Below are positions 1 through 8,932 of a stretch of DNA of 42,102 bases, one piece after another. The notes beneath the pieces were generated by a model. That model saw nothing but the letters and a program-made list of their open reading frames with translations, searched no databases and was not told the origin of the DNA. The position numbers were made by a program, and so were the translations under genes. The DNA is from an uncultured Dorea sp. (lineage in GTDB: Bacteria; Bacillota; Clostridia; Lachnospirales; Lachnospiraceae): positions 1-42,102 of the forward strand of contig CATLEM010000007.1 of the NCBI GenBank assembly GCA_949916155.1, in the 5' to 3' direction. Position 1 is the stretch's first letter. Every line of letters begins with the position of its first letter.

Positions 1-110
1 AGTTTCCAGATTCTTTTGCCAAGTTTTTTTCATCACATATTACCTCCAATTACATACTCTTTTTCCTATATATTATACATTCTGCCGGATACCCCTGCCC
101 CGCAGAATGA

Positions 111-2267
111 TCACTTTATCCCCTTCATCGTAAGCTGTATCCTCTTCTTTTTCAAGTCGACACTCATCACCTTCACATCCACGATATCCCCAACGCTTAC
201 TACCTCCAGCGGATGTTTGATAAATTTCTTATCTGTTATCTCAGAGATATGTACAAGGCCGTCCTGATGCACGCCGATGTCCACAAATGCCCCGAAGTCT
301 ATAACATTGCGGACCGTCCCCTTCAAGATCATCCCCTCTGTCAGATCCTTCATCTCCAGAACATCCGTCCTGAGTATCGGCTTCGGCATCTCATCACGCG
401 GATCTCTCGCCGGTTTTTCAAGCTCCTTGACAATATCTCTCAGCGTGATCTCACCGACCCCAAGTTCTCCGGCAAGCTTTTTATAATCCCTGATCGTCAA
501 TGATAAACCAATCAACTTTCCCCCCTTTATGTCCTCCGGCTTATAGCCCTGTCTTTTCAGCAGTTTTTCGGCTGCTTCATAGGATTCCGGATGTACACTC
601 GTGGCATCAAGGGGATTGTCTCCTGATTGGATCCGCATAAACCCTGCGCATTGTTCATAAGCCTTCGGTCCAAGCTTCGCCACCTTGAGCAGCTGCCTTC
701 GGTTTACAAATCTTCCGTTCTCCTCCCGGTAAGTTACGATATTTTTCGCGATAGAGGAAGAGATGCCAGAGATATAAGACAGCAGCGGCGCCGACGCTGT
801 ATTTAAGTCCACACCGACTTTATTTACACAGTCCTCCACTACCCCTGACAGAGCTTCGCTGAGCTTTTTCTGGTTCATATCATGTTGGTACTGTCCCACT
901 CCGATTGATTTCGGGTCTATCTTTACCAGCTCTGCCAGCGGGTCCTGCAGCCGTCTTGCAATAGATGTAGCGCTTCTTTGTCCCACATCAAACTTGGGAA
1001 ATTCCTCACTGGCCAGCTTACTGGCGGAATATACAGAAGCTCCTGCCTCATTCACAATGATATACTGTACCTTCTGCGGAATCTCTTTCAGCAATTCTAC
1101 GATAAACTGCTCAGACTCTCTGGAAGCAGTCCCGTTCCCTACAGAAATCAGTGTTATATTGTACTTTTCTATGATCTTTTTTAACACATCTTTTGATGCT
1201 TTGATTTTCTGCGGCGTTGTGGGTGCTGTAGGATAAATTACCGTCGTCCCGATGACCTTTCCTGTCGGATCCACGACCGCCAGCTTGCAGCCCGTACGGA
1301 AAGCCGGATCCCAGCCAAGAACTGTCTGGCCCGTGATCGGCGGCTGCATAAGAAGCTGCTCTAAATTCTTCCCAAATACATCAATGGCACCGTCCTCCGC
1401 CTTCTCTGTAAGGTCGTTTCTGATCTCCCGCTCGATCGCCGGAGCGATGAGCCTCTTGTATGCGTCCGCAACTGCTTCTTTTAACACCGGCTCCGTGTAT
1501 TCATTGTTCCCGCGGATAGTCTTCTTCTCCAGATACCGGATGATATCTTCTTCGGGCGCTTCAATCTTTACTGTCAGGAACTTTTCTTTTTCCCCCCGGT
1601 TCAGCGCCAAAATCCGATGCCCCGCAAGCCTTCCTACCGGCTCTTCAAAATCATAGTACATCTCATATACAGACTCTGCTTTCTCATCCTTCGCAGACGA
1701 AACAACTTTTCCCTTCTGCATCGTTATCTTACGTATCCATATACGGTAGTCCGCCTCATCGGATATACTTTCAGCGATAATATCCTGTGCGCCGGCAAGC
1801 GCTTCTTTCGCCGTCTTAACCTCTTTCTCTTCATTTATATACTCTTCTGCCAGTTCAAGAACAGGCTTTTTCACCTGCTGAAGTGTAATGAGCGCCGCCA
1901 GCGGCTCCAGGCCTTTTTCTTTGGCAATAGTCGCTCTGGTCCTGCGCTTCGGACGGTACGGGCGGTACAAGTCCTCTACCACAACCAGAGTCTCCGCCGC
2001 CAGGATCTGCTTTTCCAACTCCGGAACAAGCTTTCCCTGATCCCTGATGCTTGCGAGCACCTGTTCTTTTTTCTCCTCCAGATTTCTAAGATATGTCAAC
2101 CGCTCATAGAGCTTTCTTAATTGCTCATCATCCAGAGTGCCTGTTACTTCTTTCCGGTACCTGGCAATAAAAGGAATCGTATTCCCCTCGTCTATCAATT
2201 TCACCGCGGCATCCGTCTGCCATTTCTTCACTCCGAGTTCTTCCGCTATTTTTTGATTAATATCCAT
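111..2267 (-). CDS. tex: Tex family transcription accessory protein with C-terminal S1 RNA-binding domain
   Basis: 718-aa ORF; N-term 'IAEELGVKKWQTDAAVKLIDEGNTIPFIARYRKEVTG' and C-term S1 domain 'GMILKGTVRNVIDFGAFVDIGVHQDGLVHISEI' typical of Tex. Confidence 0.97.
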   Translation of the reverse strand: MDINQKIAEELGVKKWQTDAAVKLIDEGNTIPFIARYRKEVTGTLDDEQLRKLYERLTYLRNLEEKKEQVLASIRDQGKLVPELEKQILAAETLVVVEDLYRPYRPKRRTRATIAKEKGLEPLAALITLQQVKKPVLELAEEYINEEKEVKTAKEALAGAQDIIAESISDEADYRIWIRKITMQKGKVVSSAKDEKAESVYEMYYDFEEPVGRLAGHRILALNRGEKEKFLTVKIEAPEEDIIRYLEKKTIRGNNEYTEPVLKEAVADAYKRLIAPAIEREIRNDLTEKAEDGAIDVFGKNLEQLLMQPPITGQTVLGWDPAFRTGCKLAVVDPTGKVIGTTVIYPTAPTTPQKIKASKDVLKKIIEKYNITLISVGNGTASRESEQFIVELLKEIPQKVQYIIVNEAGASVYSASKLASEEFPKFDVGQRSATSIARRLQDPLAELVKIDPKSIGVGQYQHDMNQKKLSEALSGVVEDCVNKVGVDLNTASAPLLSYISGISSSIAKNIVTYREENGRFVNRRQLLKVAKLGPKAYEQCAGFMRIQSGDNPLDATSVHPESYEAAEKLLKRQGYKPEDIKGGKLIGLSLTIRDYKKLAGELGVGEITLRDIVKELEKPARDPRDEMPKPILRTDVLEMKDLTEGMILKGTVRNVIDFGAFVDIGVHQDGLVHISEITDKKFIKHPLEVVSVGDIVDVKVMSVDLKKKRIQLTMKGIK

Positions 2268-2374
2268 TGTTACATCCTTTCCTTACAAAATAGTCCGTCG
2301 TCAGATGTGTTACGGGCTTCCTTTATCATAACACAAAAAGCCCTGTGTTAAAACATAGAGTTCACTCTGTTTTA

Positions 2375-2403
2375 TTGAAAAAAATTTTTCTGTATGCTAT
2401 ACT
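2375..2403 (+). promoter_or_regulatory. Sigma-A type promoter for the TetR gene: TTGAAA - 17 bp - TATACT
   Basis: TTGAAA at 2375-2380 and TATACT at 2398-2403 with exact 17-bp spacer, about 47 bp before the ATG at 2450. Confidence 0.7.
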
Positions 2404-2449
2404 GTTGCCAGCTAATAATATCAAACATCCTGAAGGAGATTTCTCTGAC

Positions 2450-3058
2450 ATGAACCAGATGTACAACAGCAAAGAATTATCCAGGCAGCAGCAAAAATCA
2501 AAGGAGACAAAAGCAAAGATCTTCAAGGCCGCCAGACACATCCTTCAAAAAAAAGGTTACGAAGAATTATCCATCAAAAACATCTGCGAAGAAGCCGGTG
2601 TTTCTAACGGAAGCTTTTATCACCATTTTAAGACAAAAGATGATCTTCTTTCCTATTACATTGAAGAGCAGCCGGGCATTAACCCAGATCTTCTGGATCT
2701 TCCGTCAGATGCTGCCGATGCAAAAGAGACCATCATATATGTATATATTAATTATGTACATTACTGCGAAGAGCTGGGCGTAGAATTTATGTCTAACTAT
2801 TATACACCGAAAAACCAGTCTCTCAATCCGCTGATCCGCACCGAACGCCCCTATCCTATTATCACGGTAGAAAATTATTTAAAAAAATGTATGAATGCAA
2901 AACTCATCACGCCCGTACATTCTCTGGAGTCACTGTCCACTGACATCCGGATGATCGTCATCGGCAATGTATTCGAATGGTGCCTGAAACGCGGGGATAC
3001 TGATTTTGAAGGAAATATGCGCCGTTCCTTAAGAACCTATCTTGACGGGGCTTTCTGA
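2450..3058 (+). CDS. TetR/AcrR family transcriptional regulator
   Basis: HTH 'IFKAARHILQKKGYEELSIKNICEEAGVSNGSFYHHFKTKDDLL'; ORF track starts at 2345 but the SD (GAAGGAG) and promoter place the start at ATG 2450. Confidence 0.93.
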   Translation: MNQMYNSKELSRQQQKSKETKAKIFKAARHILQKKGYEELSIKNICEEAGVSNGSFYHHFKTKDDLLSYYIEEQPGINPDLLDLPSDAADAKETIIYVYINYVHYCEELGVEFMSNYYTPKNQSLNPLIRTERPYPIITVENYLKKCMNAKLITPVHSLESLSTDIRMIVIGNVFEWCLKRGDTDFEGNMRRSLRTYLDGAF

Positions 3059-3067
3059 ATACAAAAA

Positions 3068-3094
3068 ATCCCTTAAGCGCACATCTTAAAGGAT
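3068..3094 (+). terminator. Hairpin terminator after the TetR gene
   Basis: ATCCCTTAAG-CGCACAT-CTTAAAGGAT inverted repeat just after the stop; weak T-tract. Confidence 0.5.
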
Positions 3095-3292
3095 CTTTGT
3101 AGAAGGAAACATAGTAATTTGCCAATTACTAAAACAATAATATCTTTGTTAGTATAATACTACTCTTTCATCTGTTTGTCCAATTGCTTATTTTAATAAA
3201 CAGAACAGCTTATAGGTATTTTCTATATCATTGCTGCAGATACTGTAAACTGGTATACTTTATATAATCGATACATCAGAAAGGAGCGCAAC

Positions 3293-4210
3293 ATGCTGAA
3301 CTTTATCATAAACCCTAATGCCCGCACCGGACAGGGGCTGAAAACCTGGAATGAACTCGAAAAGACATTGAAAGAGCGCAAGGTGATCTACCAGGCATTT
3401 CTAACGAGATATCGGGGACATGCCGCAAATATCACCGAAAAACTTTTATCCGAAACCACTCACAGCACTCTGGTAATTCTTGGAGGTGACGGTACGATCA
3501 ATGAAGTGATCAGCAAAATTGCGGATCCCGCTTCTGTAACACTCGCTTATATACCTATCGGCTCCAGCAACGATTTCGCCAGAGGCATGAACATATCCCA
3601 CAACCCCCAGGAGGCGCTCGCACATATTTTATCACCCTCACGTTTCAGCTATCTCAGCATCGGAAGACTGGACTATGGAAAACGCAGCCGCAGGTTCGCA
3701 GTCAGCGCAGGATTCGGTCTTGATGCGGAGGTCTGCTGCCGTATCGCTTTCTCGCGTCTTAAAATCGTGCTCAACAAGCTGTCTTTGGGGAAATTTTCCT
3801 ATGTCGGCATTGCTTTGCAGAGCCTCATGTTCAATACACCGAAAAAGATGGTCATTACCCTGGACGACAGCAGATCTGTATCTTTTAAGAAAGTATACTT
3901 TGCCGCTGCTATGAATCAGAAATATGAGGGCGGCGGATTTATGTTCTGTCCTGATGCCGATCCTATGGATGAATACTTAGACATCATCGTCGCAGAAGGG
4001 CTTTCCAGGCTTAAGATCTTCTGTCTGCTTCCCACTGCTTTTTTCGGCAGACACACGGGATTTTCTGGAATACATGTTTACCGGTGCAGGAAAGCGGTGA
4101 TGAAAAGCGAGGTTCCTCTGCCCTTTCACACTGACGGCGAACCAGTATCCTTGATGAGACAGGTAAGCGCTTCTATAGAACCTCAAAAAATCCAATTTAT
4201 CATCCGTTAA
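3293..4210 (+). CDS. Diacylglycerol/lipid kinase family protein (YegS/DgkB-like)
   Basis: 'FIINPNARTGQGLKTWNELEKTL' and 'LVILGGDGTINEVISKI' GGDGT motif; SD AAAGGAG before ATG. Confidence 0.93.
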   Translation: MLNFIINPNARTGQGLKTWNELEKTLKERKVIYQAFLTRYRGHAANITEKLLSETTHSTLVILGGDGTINEVISKIADPASVTLAYIPIGSSNDFARGMNISHNPQEALAHILSPSRFSYLSIGRLDYGKRSRRFAVSAGFGLDAEVCCRIAFSRLKIVLNKLSLGKFSYVGIALQSLMFNTPKKMVITLDDSRSVSFKKVYFAAAMNQKYEGGGFMFCPDADPMDEYLDIIVAEGLSRLKIFCLLPTAFFGRHTGFSGIHVYRCRKAVMKSEVPLPFHTDGEPVSLMRQVSASIEPQKIQFIIR

Positions 4211-4229
4211 ATTCAAGAGAGGCCAACAC

Positions 4230-5060
4230 ATGATCACAAGTACAGTTTTTTTCATTATAGCTCTGACCCTGATCACTCTATGCTATTTATTCATGGTTTC
4301 CCCAAGGCGGACAGAGAAAAAACGCATACTGGATATCTCCCCTTCCATGTTTGCGCACAGGGGATATCACGATATTGCCCATCAGGTTCCGGAAAACTCC
4401 ATGACCGCATTCCACGCAGCCATCCGCCAGGGGTACGGCATCGAACTGGATCTTCACCTGACCCGCGACGGCAGGCTCATCGTCTTTCACGATGATACTT
4501 TAGAACGGCTGTGCGGCTGTCCCGGCAGAGTGGAGGATCTGACTTACGATGAACTCAGAAGCCTGTGTCTTCTCGGCACAGATGAACGGATCCCTCTGTT
4601 TCAGGATGTCCTTGCAGCGGTAAACGGGCGTGTTCCGCTGCTCATTGAGCTGAAGATCCCCACTTCTTCCTTAAAAATCTGCGAAGAAACCTACCGTATA
4701 CTCAGGAATTATCCAGGGAACTATATGATACAGTCTTTTAACACAATGGGACTTCGGTGGTTCAGGCTGAATGCCCCTTATATACTCCGGGGCCAGCTTG
4801 CCGAACATCTGACAGCAAGAAATCTTAGAGAGGCTTGGCTGTTAAGGTTCATCGTTCAGAATCTTTTCTGCAATTTCCTGGGAAGGCCTGACTTTATCTC
4901 CTACAGGATGTCTGACCTGCCCCATTTGTCGGTGTTTCTTCTGAAATACATCTTCCGCGTCCCCATCGCCGTATGGACGCTGACCACAAACGAAGAATTA
5001 AAACGGGGAATTTCGGGATATCATATTCAGATTTTCGAAAAACACGGTGAAAATTATTAA
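4230..5060 (+). CDS. Glycerophosphodiester phosphodiesterase family protein, N-terminal TM helix
   Basis: 'MFAHRGYHDIAHQVPENSMTAFHAAIRQGYGIELDLHLTRDGRLIVFHDDTLERLCG' GDPD motif. Confidence 0.95.
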   Translation: MITSTVFFIIALTLITLCYLFMVSPRRTEKKRILDISPSMFAHRGYHDIAHQVPENSMTAFHAAIRQGYGIELDLHLTRDGRLIVFHDDTLERLCGCPGRVEDLTYDELRSLCLLGTDERIPLFQDVLAAVNGRVPLLIELKIPTSSLKICEETYRILRNYPGNYMIQSFNTMGLRWFRLNAPYILRGQLAEHLTARNLREAWLLRFIVQNLFCNFLGRPDFISYRMSDLPHLSVFLLKYIFRVPIAVWTLTTNEELKRGISGYHIQIFEKHGENY

Positions 5061-5076
5061 TATTAAATGAACTTCC

Positions 5077-5105
5077 TTGTTGAATGATTTTTTTCATGTT
5101 ATAAT
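5077..5105 (+). promoter_or_regulatory. Sigma-A type promoter: TTGTTG - 17 bp - TATAAT
   Basis: TTGTTG 5077-5082, TATAAT 5100-5105, 17-bp spacer; upstream of the PAP2 ORF. Confidence 0.6.
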
Positions 5106-5163
5106 TTTCCGTAAATCGGAAATAGATTATACTAAACAGACTATTTGAAGGGGCGTTTATTTC

Positions 5164-5832
5164 ATGAAGACAATCAGCAAAGCAAAAACAGTCGCAAAAA
5201 AATACAGCCATGCATGGGTATTTTTGTATGCATTGATCTACCTGCCCTGGTTTCATTATCTGGAGGAGCATGTTCAGAAGAATTATTTTGTTATTCATTC
5301 ACCTCTTGATGATTTTATCCCGTTTGTAGAGTATTTCATCATTCCGTATTATTTCTGGTTTGTATTTATGGGAATATGTGTATTCTATTTCTTTTTTACA
5401 GACAAAAAAGGGTTCTATAAGATCACATCCTTTCTGATCATCGGAATGACTTTATTTCTGGTTATCTGTACGGTATTCCCCAACGGGCTGAACCTGCGCC
5501 CGGTGACGTTTGCAAGGGATAATTTCTGTGTAGAACTGGTACGGCACCTTTACCGCATAGATACTCCGACCAATGTCCTGCCCAGCATACATGTATTCAA
5601 CACTGTGGGTGTGATGATCGCCGCCGCACACAGCGGGAAGCTGCGGGAACACAGCGGCATTGTATGGAGCATCTATATTGCCGGAATATCCATTATCCTG
5701 TCCACGGTATTTTTAAAGCAGCATTCGGTAACGGACGTGATCGCGGCAATTGCGATGGCCTGCATCATTTATCCGTTTGTGTATTCGTCCCAGCCGCGCA
5801 AGGCAACCAGGTTTTCTCATCAACCAATATAA
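5164..5832 (+). CDS. PAP2-superfamily membrane phosphatase/phosphotransferase
   Basis: Multiple TM helices; 'VLPSIHVFNTVGVMIAA' and 'STVFLKQHSVTDVIAAI' fit PAP2 motifs (PSxH, KxHxxxD). Confidence 0.85.
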   Translation: MKTISKAKTVAKKYSHAWVFLYALIYLPWFHYLEEHVQKNYFVIHSPLDDFIPFVEYFIIPYYFWFVFMGICVFYFFFTDKKGFYKITSFLIIGMTLFLVICTVFPNGLNLRPVTFARDNFCVELVRHLYRIDTPTNVLPSIHVFNTVGVMIAAAHSGKLREHSGIVWSIYIAGISIILSTVFLKQHSVTDVIAAIAMACIIYPFVYSSQPRKATRFSHQPI

Positions 5833-5856
5833 ATATAACATAAGGAGGGATTCTCT

Positions 5857-6279
5857 ATGAGAGCAGAATTCAGCGAGAATTTAGTCACAGGAAACGAATT
5901 AATTGATTCACAGCACAAGGAACTGATCGACCGGATCAATAAGCTTTTGGATAGCTGCGAGGACAGCGATGCGAAGCTGACCGCAGTTAAGACACTTGAC
6001 TATCTGGCCGATTATACAGTTTTCCATTTCGGCGCCGAGGAGGATCTGCAGAAAAAGATCAACTATCCGGGCTATGAAAAACATAAGGAACAGCACGAGG
6101 CTTTTAAAAAGACGATCTCTGAGTTAGACGAGATGCTTCAGGAAGAAGAAGGACCATCCGCTGCTTTTGTTGAAAAGGTAGAAGCGAACGTTATCAAATG
6201 GTTCTACACACATATTGAAGGCTTCGACCGTTCTGTGGCAGAATATAAATTCATGCGCGATAACGACGGAAGGATCTGA
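5857..6279 (+). CDS. Bacteriohemerythrin
   Basis: 'NELIDSQHKELIDRINKLLD', 'FHFGAEEDLQKKINYPGYEKHKEQHEAF', 'WFYTHIEGFDR' carry the hemerythrin di-iron ligand pattern. Confidence 0.96.
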   Translation: MRAEFSENLVTGNELIDSQHKELIDRINKLLDSCEDSDAKLTAVKTLDYLADYTVFHFGAEEDLQKKINYPGYEKHKEQHEAFKKTISELDEMLQEEEGPSAAFVEKVEANVIKWFYTHIEGFDRSVAEYKFMRDNDGRI

Positions 6280-6291
6280 TACAGCGTACTT

Positions 6292-6324
6292 AAAAGCTAT
6301 GCAGCACTGCCGCATAGCTTTTTT
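6292..6324. terminator. Bidirectional rho-independent terminator
   Basis: AAAAGCTATGC-loop-GCATAGCTTTTTT between convergent genes. Confidence 0.85.
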
Positions 6325-6325
6325 C

Positions 6326-8080
6326 TTACCAGAAATCCTCTTTGAGTTCTTTCATATACTTTTCAAACGCCGAAGGTATCGGATATTCTGCTTCTATCTC
6401 CTCCGGATAGATAAAAAGAAAATCCTTTCTGTTCGTCTTCTCCAATTCATCTACCCTGACCGCATAGCCTTTCATCTGCCATTCCACATGGCTGAAGATA
6501 TGTTTGGCCGCCGGAAGTTCCTTAATCCGCACCGGCATAAGTCCGATGTCCTTGCAGTACTCCGCCGCTTCATCCATACTAAGGTGCCCTTCCACATTGG
6601 GAAGCTCATAGAGACCTGCCAAAAGTCCTTTTTTCCCGCGCTTGCTGATGGCAGCTTTCCCGCCGTCTCGAAAAATGAATACGGTCTTCTTTTCTGTCTT
6701 TCTCGCCTTTGCTTTCGCCTTTACCGGATATTTCTCCGCATTATCCTCTCTTTTTGCTTTACACATAGAACTAAGGGGGCACTCCATGCACCGCGGCCGT
6801 CCTTTCGGCACACAGACGATCGCTCCCAACTCTATCAGTCCCTGATTAAAATCACTGGCGGCATCCCCGGGAATAATACTGCAAAGCTTTTGTTCAATCT
6901 TTCTCTTCGTGCTCTGCTTCCCGATATCCGAATCGTCTGCCATGAGTCTTGTCATAACCCGGAGCACATTGCCGTCCACCGCCGGCACAGGCATCCCAAA
7001 TGCAAAGGAACTGATGGCGCCCGCCGTATAATTTCCTATACCTTTAAGACTTCTTATCTCCTCATAACTCTGCGGAAATTTTCCGCCGTAATCAATCATG
7101 ATCTGCTGTGCCGCCTTCTGCATATTGCGCACCCGGTTATAATATCCAAGCCCTTCCCAAAGCTTCAAAAGCTGGTCTTCGCCTGCTTCAGACAGTGCTT
7201 TTACATCGGGAAGCTCTTTCATAAATCTTGTATAATACGGCTTCACTGCCTCCACTCTCGTCTGCTGGAGCATGATCTCTGACACCCACACTCTGTAAGG
7301 CTCCGGTCTTTCCCTCCACGGCAGCGCCCTCTTATGTCTCCTGTACCACGAAACTAAAAGATCCGCCATACCGGACAGCGAATCTTCTTCAAGAATCACC
7401 GGAACTTCTTCCCGAATGGCAATGCTATCCTTTTCCACCAGACAATCATACGCAGCGATATGTACTCCCGCCCGCTCTGCTTCTGCCAGAGCATCTGCAA
7501 ATTCCGGATGGGCAGCCCGGTTAGGTGTAAAATAACGGACTCCCTTCATCTGTATCACAAAAAACACATATGCCTCATAACCTGCCTTCACCGCTTCTTT
7601 AAGTTCTGTCACATGCTTTACAGCCCGGGCACTCGGCGCATCCGGAAAACGCACTACGCCGTCCTCCTCCAGCGTCACGCCTTTCACTTCAATAAAAATC
7701 CGCCTGTCTCCCGCTTCAACGTACAGATCGATCCGCGAATTTCCATAGCTGTACTCCGGACGGATGGATGTGACATCCGCAATAAAATTCCCCTTTTCAA
7801 TCCATTCTTTTACCGCTTTATTGGGAATCTGTGAATCCACGTTGATGATCCTGCCGTCTTTTTTTACCGCGATCAGGTCCCAGCCTGTCTTCCGTTCCGG
7901 TTTGCGGCTGTCCTGAACGTATACCGCCGCCCCCGGTGTCAAAAGCTCCCGGCACCGCCCTGTATTTTTCACATGTACCGTCTCCGTCCGGCCGCCCATC
8001 TCCACATGGGCGATAAAACGATTCGGCCGGTCGATACATCTTCCCTCATAAATATCTTCATATATCATATCCTGCACCAT
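6326..8080 (-). CDS. Fusion protein: N-terminal SfsA (DNA/RNA nuclease) + C-terminal MutY (A/G-specific adenine glycosylase)
   Basis: Continuous 584-aa ORF; residues ~1-230 SfsA-like ('RPNRFIAHVEMGGRTETVHVKNTGRCRELLTPGA', 'GNSRIDLYVEAGDRRIFIEVKGVTLE'); ~240-584 MutY-like ('LLVSWYRRHKRALPWRERPEPYRVWVSEIMLQQTRVEAV', 'SLKGIGNYTAGAISSFAFG', Fe-S cysteines 'CVPKGRPRCMECPLSSMC'). Confidence 0.95.
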   Translation of the reverse strand: MVQDMIYEDIYEGRCIDRPNRFIAHVEMGGRTETVHVKNTGRCRELLTPGAAVYVQDSRKPERKTGWDLIAVKKDGRIINVDSQIPNKAVKEWIEKGNFIADVTSIRPEYSYGNSRIDLYVEAGDRRIFIEVKGVTLEEDGVVRFPDAPSARAVKHVTELKEAVKAGYEAYVFFVIQMKGVRYFTPNRAAHPEFADALAEAERAGVHIAAYDCLVEKDSIAIREEVPVILEEDSLSGMADLLVSWYRRHKRALPWRERPEPYRVWVSEIMLQQTRVEAVKPYYTRFMKELPDVKALSEAGEDQLLKLWEGLGYYNRVRNMQKAAQQIMIDYGGKFPQSYEEIRSLKGIGNYTAGAISSFAFGMPVPAVDGNVLRVMTRLMADDSDIGKQSTKRKIEQKLCSIIPGDAASDFNQGLIELGAIVCVPKGRPRCMECPLSSMCKAKREDNAEKYPVKAKAKARKTEKKTVFIFRDGGKAAISKRGKKGLLAGLYELPNVEGHLSMDEAAEYCKDIGLMPVRIKELPAAKHIFSHVEWQMKGYAVRVDELEKTNRKDFLFIYPEEIEAEYPIPSAFEKYMKELKEDFW

Positions 8081-8088
8081 ATCCTCAA

Positions 8089-8115
8089 GAAAGCCTGAGT
8101 TTAACTCAGGCTTTC
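8089..8115 (-). terminator. Perfect 27-bp palindrome overlapping the 3' end of the alarmone synthetase gene
   Basis: GAAAGCCTGAGTT-T-AACTCAGGCTTTC, 13-bp arms; includes the TAA stop at 8101-8103; poor U-tract. Confidence 0.55.
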
Positions 8116-8814
8116 CGGTTCTTTCTTTTCTTCCAGTAATATCTCTGTCTGACTGTATGTACGTTTCTTCGACTCTTCATGATCCTTCAGGCACTGCAGG
8201 ATCGCCTCGTTCAATGTAAGCATCTTCTCATCCAGTGAGGACACCATCTCCGCACATTCCCGAAGGTCCCGGCTAATATATTCCGGGGCATTTCCTTCAA
8301 ATTTATAATATATCTTGTGTTCAAGGCTCGCCCAGAAATCCATGGCAATCGTGCGTATCTGTATCTCCACCTTCGTGTCCACCACACTGTCCGACAAAAA
8401 AATAGGAACAGATACCAGCATGTGATAACTCTTATATCCGCTGTGCTTCGGATTCCTGATATAATCCTTAATAGAAAGTACTTTCAGATCACTTTGGTTC
8501 CCAATCATCTCTGCCAACCGGTAAATATCCGACGAAAACGAGCAGATCACCCGGACGCCGGCAATATCGTTGACATATTTAACCATATTCTCAATGGATG
8601 TCTCATATCCATAACGCTTCAGCTTTTTGACGATACTTTCAGGAGATTTCACCCTTTTTTTTATATGTTCAATAGGATTATACTTATGAACATGCTGAAA
8701 TTCATCATTCAATATCTCGAGTTTTGTTCCAACTTCCTTCAACGCTGCATTATAGAGAAACATAATTGTCTTCCAACTGTCTACATCCTCATAGTTCTTA
8801 ATTGCGTTCTCCAA
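8101..8814 (-). CDS. Small alarmone synthetase (RelA/SpoT-domain GTP pyrophosphokinase family, RelQ/YjbM-like)
   Basis: 'RVKSPESIVKKLKRYGYETSIENMVKYVNDIAGVRVICSF', 'NPKHSGYKSYHMLV', 'VEIQIRTIAMDFWASLEHKIYYK' synthetase motifs, no HD/TGS domains. Confidence 0.95.
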   Translation of the reverse strand: MENAIKNYEDVDSWKTIMFLYNAALKEVGTKLEILNDEFQHVHKYNPIEHIKKRVKSPESIVKKLKRYGYETSIENMVKYVNDIAGVRVICSFSSDIYRLAEMIGNQSDLKVLSIKDYIRNPKHSGYKSYHMLVSVPIFLSDSVVDTKVEIQIRTIAMDFWASLEHKIYYKFEGNAPEYISRDLRECAEMVSSLDEKMLTLNEAILQCLKDHEESKKRTYSQTEILLEEKKEPESLS

Positions 8815-8932
8815 ATTTATCTCTCCTCTCTACACGAAGAGCCTTTCCGTACATATATATATTATAACATAGAAAGAGGAGTTATGTCTTCTTTTTAACA
8901 CTTATTTAAGAAGTTATTTACGAAGTTTTTCC

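Noticed and set aside
1617-2120. 167-aa plus-strand ORF inside tex
   Set aside because: Shadow ORF opposite conserved Tex sequence, no SD or domain
6215-7282. 355-aa plus-strand ORF opposite sfsA-mutY
   Set aside because: Antisense shadow of a well-supported gene; no domain pattern, composition rich in Arg/His/Phe/Cys as expected from reverse frame
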